From Toxonevra muliebris (lineage: Eukaryota; Arthropoda; Insecta; Diptera; Pallopteridae), in assembly GCA_963691655.1 (NCBI GenBank), contig CAVNUY010000005.1, positions 62,001 through 126,000 of the forward strand: DNA of 64,000 nt, read 5' to 3'. The notes beneath the pieces are model-generated. The model did not search any database. It worked only from the letters and a program-made list of their open reading frames with translations, and was not told the origin of the DNA. Each line of letters starts with the position of its first letter. Within the stretch, counting starts at the first letter, position 1. Shown in pieces: positions 55,380 to 64,000 of the stretch. The translations under genes were made by a program, and so were the position numbers.

Positions 55380-56200
55380 ATGGAAAATAGTAAAGCAAAA
55401 AAGTAAGTATTTCTGCTAAATTTGATATATTTTATTTACATCCTTAGAGACATGAAGTTTGAGCGGACTACACAGAAGCAGTTGGTCAAATTTTGCAACG
55501 AGCATCCGGAGCTGCTAGCGGGGAAAAACAGTCTTGCAGCGCCGCGATTGCTGGAAAACCTATGGGCAGAGGTGGCAGACCATCTCAATTCGTTGAGAGG
55601 TCCCACTGGAACACCGGCTAAGTGAAAGGAGGTAAGTTGCATAAATACATAAGCTAACTTCCAAAATGCATTAATGCAAATCATTAGTGAGTGTTACTGC
55701 GGAATCGTTGGGAAACTGAGTAGCAGTGCTGTAGTGCAAATTAACAACACAATTGCGCAAAACAGTCAATTTACTCCGAAACGGTTCAGCAGTAAATCAC
55801 ACTGATACTTTCATTATTGCATTTTAAAAGTCAGCCTTATTATCTTTTTTTGTTTCAGAGCTTGACACAGTGGAAGATGTTAGATGTCGTGCGCGTAAGG
55901 GGAAGGCGCAAAGTCTGGTGAAAGGAGGAGACCCTCGTGCGCCTGATGTCAGTGAATTTGAGCAGCAGGCATTGCAGAAATTTGGCACGTTGGCGGTAGA
56001 CGGCTTTGGAGTAGGAGCACTAGGGCTCGTAATTAACTGTGAATAAATATTTCCGAACACTTCACCTTAGTATTTTCATTTAGGAATCAACAACGCAGGC
56101 TCCAGTTGTCAACGCTGTTAACACTAATGTTTCTCAGCCATCAAGGGCACATCTTTCAAAAGAAAACAAACCTACGATTGGGTGGTTCCGCCTGCTCCTT
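55380..56200 (+). pseudogene. Myb/SANT-like gene (PIF/Harbinger-type accessory), damaged
   Basis: Four putative exons have consensus splice sites: 55380-55402 (MENSKAKK, donor GTAAGT), 55448-55631 (TTQKQLVKFCNEHPELLAGK, LLENLWAEVADHLNSLRGP), 55859-56028 (RAPDVSEFEQQALQKFGTLA) and from 56084 (STTQAPVVNAVN). The order helix-rich Myb/SANT domain, basic linker, GG-P...S-x-x-E-Q-x-A-L motif matches insect Myb/SANT-like regulatory proteins related to the accessory gene of PIF/Harbinger transposons. Exon 2 has TGA at 55623-55625 where the family has tryptophan, and exons 2 and 3 do not join in frame. No transposase or terminal repeats were found nearby. It could instead be a decayed host gene. Confidence 0.6.
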
Positions 56201-56964
56201 ATAAAAACTAACGGTACTTGAAGTTTGTGGGTTTCAAAAACTTGTATACTTTAGGCTATAAAATGACGTGTTTGGGACGAAGTCCGAAACTGAAAATTAC
56301 ATAGTATTTAGTTCTTAACCCAAACTTCAAAACCCTGTAAGCTCGTTTTGTTATTTTCATAGCTTGCGCGTGTATACCCGGTAAAAGTAAGCAAAAATAT
56401 CAGTAATTTTTTTGTTTTTGTAACATTTTATTTAGATATATGTATACTTATATGTAGGATGCTCACCATCTAACGGTTTTTGAAAGTTTATTGCTCTTAA
56501 GTTAGCAATAGTTTTCGAATATCTTGAACAATTTTAATGATTTGTTACATTTTCCGTTTGTATGAGAGGTGGGCGTGGCAATTTAACCTATTTAAACAAT
56601 TTTTTCCCATTCAACGTAAAAATGAAAGTTGCCAAATATTGATACTCTGGGGCCTCTTTGTCTTTTTTCTGCTCTTAGTAGGAAGCTGTGCGATATTGCC
56701 TTTGGTACAAAAATAGTAGGTATTGACATATTGCTGTTAGTTATACTTTTTAATTACTATGTTGTTCAGTTCGTTTTTGGATTATTATATACATTCATTG
56801 ACTTTGAGAGCTCGTATTATAAAAACTTCAAACAGAATTATTTTTTAAATGTTTTATAAAATGTGATACTCAGACATTGCTAAATGTAAAGTAATTCAGA
56901 AACGTTATTTGCATCACATAAAAGAAAATTTTTTTCCGCCGTTGTGATTCAACGAACGCTAAAG
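56201..56964. other. spacer, no gene recognised
   Basis: AT-rich. The 76-codon hydrophobic frame at 56629-56859 is not recognised and probably not a gene. Confidence 0.4.
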
Positions 56965-57675
56965 CCCAACCAGACGCATTTCATCAACTGTGAACAATAC
57001 TCTGCACGCTCCGTATACTCCCCTTACTAGGCGCATTTCATCATTGGTGAACAACGCTCTGCACGCTCCGTATGCTCGCCCTACCAGGCACATTTCATCA
57101 TTTGTGAACAACGCTCCGTAAGCTCGTCCTATCAGGCGCATCTCAGACATCGAAGACAACGCTTTGTACGCTCCGCACGCTCACCATATCAGGCGCATCT
57201 CAGACATTGAAGACAACGCTCTGTACACTCCACACGCTCGTCCTATCAGACGCATCGAAGGCAACGCTCTGTACGCTCCGCACGCTCGCTCTATTAGGCG
57301 CATCTCAGACAACTCTCTGTACGCTCCGCACGCTCGCCCTATCAGGCGCATCTCAGACAACGCTTCATACGCTCGTCCTATCAGGTGCATCGAAGACAAC
57401 GCTATGTACGCTCCGCACGCTCAGCCTATCAGGCGCATCTCAGACATCAAAGACAACGCTCGTCCTATCAGGTGCATCTCAGACATTGAAGACAACGCTC
57501 TGTACACTCCACACGCTCGTCCTATCAGGCGCATCTCAGACATCGAAGACAACGCTCTGTACGCTCCGCACGCTCGCTCTATTAGGCGCATCGAAGACAA
57601 CGCTCTGTACGCTCGCTCTATTAGGCGCATCTCAGACATCGAAGACAACGCTCTGTACGTTCCGCACGCTCGCCC
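56965..57675 (+). repeat. minisatellite, 57-base unit with 9-base-step variants
   Basis: About a dozen tandem units carry TATCAGGCGCATCTCAGACA and ACGCTCTGTACGCTCCGCAC. The full unit is 57 bases; shorter ones lack 9 or 18 bases, so the length always changes by multiples of three. The leftmost units use TTTCATCATTGGTGAACAAC in place of CTCAGACATCGAAGACAAC. Because of the unit lengths, frames stay open on both strands: the longest, 57164-57739, encodes repeats of ALYAPHARPIRRISDIEDN. There is no signal peptide or family match, so coding is doubtful. Confidence 0.9.
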
Positions 57676-58478
57676 AAAGGAACAGCAGAACACAAGAAAA
57701 ATAGTGAAATCAATTTTGGGAGTGTATTATTGTTATTAAAAAATGAATTAAAAAAATATTGAATTTTAAAAAGAAGAATGTGTCTCAATAAAGGAAGTTA
57801 GGGTTCCCCTGCAATCAACAAATTTTGTAACAAAAGGAATCTCTGTTGTTTTTTGCATAAAGAATAGAATTTTATCTTAAAATTTACAAAATTTACTTCG
57901 GGTACCATATTCATAACAAAATACAAAAATGGGTAAAATCGGATAAGTCCCACCCCCATCTCCCATATAATCTAATCTCGAAATGCTTATATCTGGTATA
58001 GTATCATAGATAGAAAGCTAACATTTGGCGAGTAGATATATTTACTCGATAATTTGAACTATAGCGAGAAACAGAGAAAATCGGTCAACTTCCACGCCTA
58101 CTTTTCATATATAGTTAATTTGGATATATATGTATGTATGATATGATATTGTGACCTTTAAAATCTCACAGGAGGTCCAGTCACTACCCCCCGACCTCTC
58201 CCCGCCCCCTTTCCCCCGTTACGTTCATCTTCTTTTTACTTATTCCGGCGGTATTATTTGATATTATTCGTCTTCATATGCGAATTTTGTGCGAGTAAAT
58301 GGAATATCCTATGGATGTGTGAAGTATAATAATACACAGTAGACTAAACAGGAAGAAAACTGTTTTAGAGCTATTAATTCTGAAATAAAATATCAAAAAT
58401 TACTACTACCTAGTAATACCTTGCTGCACATGCATGTACTACAAATCCTCAGTTGGAAAAATTTTGTATAATCTTTAA
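57676..58478. other. spacer, no gene recognised
   Basis: No coding similarity. A short C-rich patch lies at 58180-58225. Confidence 0.4.
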
Positions 58479-61137
58479 TCTATATATATAAAAGAAAGTC
58501 GTGTTTGTTACAACACTTATAACTCGAGAACGGCTGGACCGATTGCCATGGTTTTTGATTTGTTGGATTTGTTTCCGTCCCGAATAGCAGAATACATCTT
58601 AAAAACAATGAAAACTCGATATGTGTATTGAATACTTAATCATTTCAATAGATGCTGAGAACGGTCAGAGAGTATATTTCACAGCGTCGAATGCTGCTCA
58701 ACGTGCCGAAACACCTCCAGCGACCACACTGACTAGTTTCTTTGCGATTTGTCAAAGCGATCCGTTCGCACGAACTTTGCTTTACTCAGAAATGCCACGT
58801 TATTACACTTGGAACGCTACATCGAAGAAATTTCAACGTCGGAAGCAAGGCGATGCAGTTCCTGGTCATCCAGATATGCGTTCTACTGATGCTCTTGGTC
58901 GTATTTACACAGTTCATCCGAAGAATGATGAATGTTTCTATTTGCGGTTGTTGCTGGTACATGTTCGAGGGCCAACATCATTTGAATCACTACGAACTGT
59001 TAATGGTATCGTGTGCCCCACATTTCGTGCAGCATGTCAAGAGCTAAATTTGCTTGAAAACGATACTCATTGGGACACGACAATCGCTGAAGCAATTATT
59101 TCTGCATCTCCAAGTCAGATACGCACATTATTTGCTATCATCATTTCAACATGCTTCCCATCGAACCCACGTGACCTGTGGAACAAATACAAAGATAACA
59201 TGTCAGAAGATATTTTACATCGAATTCGCGTCAGCTCAAGAAATTCCGATCTTGAGGTGAATGAGGAGATCCATAACCAGACTTTGCTCTTGATCGAAGA
59301 TATGTGTTACCTCATGTGCGGCAGTTTGTTAGTTAGGTTAGGAATGCCAGCGCCAGATCGCGGAATGAATGACGCATTTAATAGAGAATTGGAACGTGAA
59401 CGTGAATATGATCCACATGAACTAATCCAATCAGTTCAAACGAATGTATCTCTGTTGAATCCTAAGCAGAGGGAAGTCTATGATACACTGATTAATGCAA
59501 TTGATGATGGAAATGGCGGCTTATTTTTTTTGGATGCCCCCGGTGGAACTGGGAAGACATTCCTCATGTCATTGATTTTGGCCACTGTACGTGCGAGATC
59601 CGAAATTGCGGTAGCAATTGCTTCTTCTGGAATAGCGGCCACATTGTTAGACGGATGACGTACGGCTCACTCAGCGTTAAAATTGCCATTAAACCTTCAA
59701 ACTACTGAACAACCGACATGTAACATTTCGAAACACTCCGCAATGGCCAAAGTTTTAGTAGCATCAAAAATCATCATATGGGACGAATGCACAATGGCGC
59801 ACAAACGCGCATTGGAAGCACTAGACCGAACATTAAAAGATCTGCGCAATGACTCGAGATGTTTTGGTGGTGCAATGATTTTATTATCTGGCGATTTCCG
59901 ACAAACACTACCAGTCATTCCAAGATCTACTGCTGCCGACGAAATAAACGCTTGCCTCACAGCATCAAATCTGTGGCGATATGTAAAGAAACTTCAACTG
60001 TCTGTAAATATGAGAGTTGCATTGTTGAACGATCTATCTGCTGATGATTTCTCGAAGCAATTGCTGACTATCGGTAATGGCCGTGTTCCTGTTGACAAAT
60101 CGAGCGGTTTGATTTCATTTCCTCCAAATTTTTGCAATTTCGTATCATCAAAAGACGAGCTTATCAACAAAGTATTCCCGGATATCATTGCTAACCACAA
60201 AAATACTAAATGGTTAAGTGAGCGAGCAATTTTGGCCGCTAAAAATAAAGATGTAGATGACCTCAATTTTATAATTCAAAATCAAATCGTAGGTACTCTG
60301 TATTCATTCAAATCTATCGACTGTGTAACAAACGAAGAAGAAGCCACTAATTATCCAACTGAGTTTTTAAACTCCTTGGATGTGCCTGGTTTACCACCGC
60401 ACAATTTAAAACTTAAAGTTGGCTCGGTAGTCATCATGCTTAGAAATTTAAACCAACCAAAACTGTGTAATGGAACGCGTTTGGTGATAAGAAAACTGAT
60501 GAGCAATGTGATTCACGCGTCGATACTTAAAGGAAAATTTAAAGATGAGGAAGTTCTTATTCCAAGGATTCCGATGATCCCAACGGATATGCCCTTTGAG
60601 TTTAAACGAATTCAATTCCCGATTCGTCTTGCCTTCGCCATGACGATCAACAAATCACAGGGCCAATCCTTGACTATTTGTGGCCTCAATCTAGAAAATA
60701 CATGTTTTTCTCATGGTCAATTGTACGTGGCATGCTCATGTGGCGGCAAACCATCCGCTTTATTTGTTTTTGCGCCTGACCAAAAAACAAAGAATGTCGT
60801 TTACCACAAAGTGCTTGAATGAAAATCCTATTAATGAATTAATCCGAGTTTTATTTTTTTCCCCCCAATCTGCACAACATAGTTTCCAATCATTTTTTTC
60901 TGACATGAGTTTGAAGTACTTAATTATTATTTTTTATTTTTTTTTATTTTTATTCTCATTCTGTATGTATGTTTTCATCATCATTCATCATAATAAAATA
61001 CTTTTTTGTTTCTATCTATATAAATATATTATTTTGTATCATTGTTTTACGTTCATCAAAGCCTAAATTAGTTCAGCTAAAAAGTAACACGACATTCATT
61101 GACTGTTAGGCGGTACGAAGTTCGCCGGGTCAGCTAG
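58479..61137 (+). mobile_element. Helitron with helicase but without Rep
   Basis: The 5' end TCTATATATATAAAAGAAAG and the 3' end with GC-rich hairpin (GGCGGTACGAAGTTCGCC, 61109-61126) followed by GTCAGCTAG are typical insect Helitron termini. The last four bases are CTAG, of the CTRR type, with a T after the element. The inner part encodes a Pif1-type helicase. The Rep nuclease domain expected upstream is missing, because only about 140 bases separate the 5' end from the helicase frame. Confidence 0.9.
58621..60822 (+). pseudogene. Helitron Pif1-type helicase with one stop codon
   Basis: One frame runs from 58621 to 60822, interrupted only by TGA at 59656-59658 where sequence on both sides fits (AATLLDG-stop-RTAHSALKLP). 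A single base change from GGA would explain it. Motifs: TWNATSKKFQRRKQG in the N-terminal linker, Walker A DAPGGTGKTF (about 59540), Walker B IIWDE, GDFRQTLPVIPRST, and the C-terminal TINKSQGQSLTICGL. The helicase unwinds DNA in rolling-circle transposition. The N-terminus begins inside the region that normally follows Rep, so the ATG at 58621 is not the original start. Confidence 0.9.
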
Positions 61138-61309
61138 TTTAAAATAAATGTGAGAACTGAATTGGCAGTTATAAAAAAATTTTGCACTAAAAGTCGAAAG
61201 TAAAAGTCAACTTTCTATCAAGTTTGGCAATTCAAAGTCGAGCATAAAAATTTTGAGTTAAAAGTCGATTAAAGTCGAAATCGATTTGCACATCACTACT
61301 CGGTACTAA
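61138..61309. other. short spacer after the Helitron
   Basis: It contains repeated AAAAGTCGA-type motifs (61193, 61259, 61271). No gene seen. Confidence 0.4.
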
Positions 61310-61460
61310 ATTTCCTTGTCAATGTCTTTAATTTTTGTCTCCAAACTTCTTATTTTCCTGAGGGCTTCAAAAAAGCAACAATCATTCAAATCCCCAAGCA
61401 AGGCGAATATCCTTCCAGTTATCGCCCTATTAATCAAGCTAGCAGGTGTAGTAAGTCTTT
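61310..61460 (+). pseudogene. LINE reverse-transcriptase fragment
   Basis: In broken frame the plus strand reads FPEGFKKATIIQIPKQGEYP then SSYRPINQ, the start of a LINE RT (SSYRPI motif). Nothing else of the element is present. Confidence 0.55.
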
Positions 61461-61547
61461 GTACGCACTCTCAAATAGAAATTCATAGCTTAATATTTGA
61501 AACAAGCTTCTATTATACAAAATGTGTATAAGACCAATTTTAACATA

Positions 61548-61925
61548 CCACCTTGATCAAAAAATTCCCGGAATTTATTCAGAAAATTAAAAATACAAGT
61601 TTATTCATCTAAATCTATATTACCCCCTTCAAAGTAATTCTCATCGACTGCAACACACTTATGCCAGCGCTTGATCCAATCCTCGAAACATTTTTTATAT
61701 TCGGTTTTTGGTATGTCCATCAGTGCTTCTTGCGATTTTTCCATTACTTCCTCTCGACTGCTGAAACGCGTTCTCCGTAATAGTTTTTTAACTCGATTGA
61801 ACAGAAAGAAGTCACAGGGAGCCAAATCAGGTGAATTCGGTGGCTGTTGGATAGTATTTGTTGCATTTTTCGTCAAAAAAATTACGAATAATGACCGCAG
61901 AAGTTGTTGCAATTTTAATTTGTTT
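61548..61925 (-). mobile_element. mariner element, 3' end with transposase tail
   Basis: The frame 61912-61601 (minus) reads PPNSPDLAPCDFFLFNRVKK, with the last catalytic acid of the DD34D type, then WIKRWHKCVAVDENYFEGGN to the stop. The right end of the element on this strand is the inverted-repeat-like CCACCTTGATCAAAAAATTC (61548) next to TA. The 5' two thirds are missing. Confidence 0.8.
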
Positions 61926-61976
61926 ATAAAAATTATATTTTGTAAATAATATATTTAATATATACTTACTTAAGTA

Positions 61977-62519
61977 TACTCTAAGTCTCACCACCCAATT
62001 CCTTCCTCGTACAATATTTGTGGCGATACCCTTAGGACGCTATCTGAGATTTCGGACTTAGGAGTAGTTTTTGACACAAAGCTTACTTTTGCAAGTCATA
62101 TCATATTTTTCCTAGGGCTATATTTCATAGAGTCAAAAGTGCCCAAAGCAGGCATATAATAAAACTCTTCATTGTTCCACCCTGTAACACTTTAGTTATC
62201 GCGTGTTTCATTTCAAAAAGAACAAAATGTTTTAAATTTTTTCTTAAGCAAACATTTCCTTTCCAAGATTTGTATTTTTAACTATTTTTGGTCAGTTTTT
62301 ATTATCGAAACTGTGTTTTTTCGATGGAAATAAACGCGTATTTTCATAGTGAAGTGAATTAATAGTGAAAGTAGAGTGATAACTAGTGCAATTATTCATA
62401 AAATCAGCGTAGGTCTGAACGAATTTTTAATTTTTTAAATTGCATTTTTTTTAAATAAATAATGAAATTTTGCGATCTTCACCGCCTATTTTTTTTTTAG
62501 CTATTTTATTAAAAAAAAC
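61977..62519 (+). repeat. 540 bp duplicated block, copy 2
   Basis: It matches 54426-54965. The match resumes at 63984-64000 (AAAAACTAACTAAAGCC), so copy 2 is interrupted by the insertion at 62520-63983. Confidence 0.9.
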
Positions 62520-63983
62520 AATGGATGCGTGCAAGGCACGCAAGATATTTGATGTGTAAACAGTTAAGCCAACTGAATGCCATATACATAAGCTCATATA
62601 TGTATAGCCATATATAGGGATTTGATGTATAATCTATATGCTTCGGTAAATAATTCAAATTAGAACAATTCTTTTATAAACTTAAAAACTTATTAGATAT
62701 CATTATCTTTTATATATAATAGCCCAATTCACCATAAATTGCAAATGGTCTTGTATCATTGCAAATGCAAATTTTTATCCCATATCGCATATATTTGTTG
62801 TGATAGAAGAAATATTTTGCAATTGCACCAAATCGTGAATAGGGCTGATATGTTGTAGTTGCATAATTTTTCTTTACTCAATGCATCGGGCGCTATATGC
62901 TCGCATATACGCAGCTGCATTTGCATCCTTTTTTCCGTGCTTTTATATATAATAGCCCAATTCACCATAAATTGCAAATGGTCTTGTATCATTGCAAATG
63001 CAAATTTTTATCCCATATCGCATATATTTGTTGTGATAGAAGAAATATTTTGCAATTGCACCAAATCGTGAATAGGGCTGATATGTTGTAGTTGCATAAT
63101 TTTTCTTTACTCAATGCATCGGGCGCTATATGCTCGCATATACGCAGCTGCATTTGCATCCTTTTTTCCGTGCTTTAAGTTTTACTTCCTGTCGATTTGA
63201 AATTTTGTGAGAATTTATTTGGCGTATAGGTATATGAATTTGTACAAACATACGCCAAATCCATCCTCAGGCGACGATAAGTGCTTTCCGCATTTAACCT
63301 TAGAAAGGCAACAGGGGTTACCAGTCACCCACTACTTCTTAAAAGCCCCGCGCAGAGAGTTGCCTTAACTGCATTTTATAAAAATAAGAAACAATGTATT
63401 TTTATTGAAGTAAATAAGTGATTTTATAATATATAAATTTGCCTTTCTAGGGTTAATGCACAAAGCAAAATTTTTATAATGCCGTGGTTTGCTATCGTTA
63501 TCACTACATTTTGTTTATACATTTATTGAAACCTAGATTCCTTATTACTTATCATTTTGTATTATTTTTATATTTTAAAAAATGTTTAATTTTAATCCAA
63601 TATAACTAACCGAATGCAAAACCTATCAAACGCTTGTGTTTGCTACGGCAACTTCTCTGCTTGTATGGTATAGTCGATCTCCATACGTTTAACACCAACA
63701 AATAATTCTGCCACGAATAAATATACACACACATTTTGTTTTCGTTTGTACATATATGTGTTAGTAAATTGATCGAAACATAAACAAACAAACTCCGCTC
63801 GTATTTTAATTTCTCCCTCTCTTCTTCTCTTTGTTGTTTAGAGTAGCACAGTAATGCCGCGCAGTAGTGCGAGCGAGAGGGGAACTGGACGTTACAGTTA
63901 TCTTACATCTTACGTTACAGTTATTCTTACATTTTACACATTTGAAATTTTGGCCATACCGTGAGCTAAAATGTTTACACATC
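62520..63983. mobile_element. 1.46 kb unclassified insertion with terminal inverted motif
   Basis: It interrupts copy 2 of the duplicated block, with AAAAAC at both edges. TTTGATGTGTAAACA near its left end (62548-62562) is exactly inverted at its right end (62 bases notwithstanding on the left; 63972-63986 on the right). A small hairpin GCGTGCAAGGCACGC (62527-62541) lies outside the left motif. No transposase is encoded, so it may be a non-autonomous DNA element. The class is unknown. Confidence 0.6.
62708..63173 (+). repeat. perfect 233 bp tandem duplication
   Basis: 62708-62940 and 62941-63173 appear identical base for base. Each unit contains TGCATTTGCATCC and ATATGCTCGCATATACG. The identity indicates a very recent duplication or an assembly artefact. 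Confidence 0.9.
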
Positions 63984-64000
63984 AAAAACTAACTAAAGCC

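Noticed and set aside
56965..57675. CRISPR array
   Set aside because: There are no unique spacers; whole units repeat with small internal deletions, and the genome is eukaryotic.
57164..57739. 191-codon repeat protein gene
   Set aside because: The opposite strand and another frame are equally open, so openness follows from unit length; no start context, signal or family supports a gene.

Overview
The window looks like nuclear DNA of a fly: AT-rich, with short fly-type introns and the transposon families usual in higher Diptera (copia, BEL/Pao, Osvaldo-like gypsy, R1/I-group LINEs, Penelope, Helitron, Tc1, mariner). A large, transposon-rich genome such as a tephritid's would fit, but the species cannot be fixed from the sequence. 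I see no bacterial operon, CRISPR array, rRNA, or cellular gene that is complete within the window.

The one recognisable host gene is a TTC39-type tetratricopeptide-repeat gene on the + strand. Its exons are at 15090-15228, 15311-15639, about 15880-16365 and 43168-43308. The last two join in perfect phase across a 26.8 kb intron that is filled with transposons. The third exon carries a stop and a frameshift, so this copy is probably a pseudogene or contains sequence errors. A small multi-exon Myb/SANT-like gene, also damaged, lies at 55380-56200.

Layout. 1-870: copia 5' end (Gag, primer-binding site, LTR) on the minus strand. 1206-3840 and 30679-32790: two copies of a long repeat that carry tRNA-like, Pol III-style units. 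5241-8046: pieces of three LINEs. 8047-13088: a decayed BEL element holding a 312 bp tRNA-Glu-type SINE. 19830-30678: a nest of an I-group LINE, split by a Penelope element, itself split by a second LINE; the outer LINE also carries a 421 bp dimeric SINE. 32934-39035: a full-length I-group LINE with a perfect 12 bp target-site duplication, an intact 1202-residue ORF2 and an ORF1 with one frameshift. 39090-39500: Tc1/mariner-type transposase relic. 40492-42244: Tc1-like element with both terminal repeats, broken by a LINE fragment. 43599-51158: Osvaldo-like gypsy with both LTRs and a RING-like motif in Gag. 51820-54556: LINE whose ORF1 begins with a PHD finger. 56965-57675: minisatellite open in several frames. 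58479-61137: Helitron that kept its helicase and lost Rep. 61548-61925: mariner tail. 61977-64000: second copy of a 540 bp block, interrupted by a 1.46 kb insertion with a perfect 233 bp tandem duplication.

The most interesting signal is the SINE pair. Both share a tRNA-Glu-like head and body up to one exact break point. One copy then ends in a CCTAA-type tail. The other continues into a second tRNA-like unit and a tail that matches the 3' end of the full-length LINE in the same window. This suggests modular SINEs that switch LINE partners.
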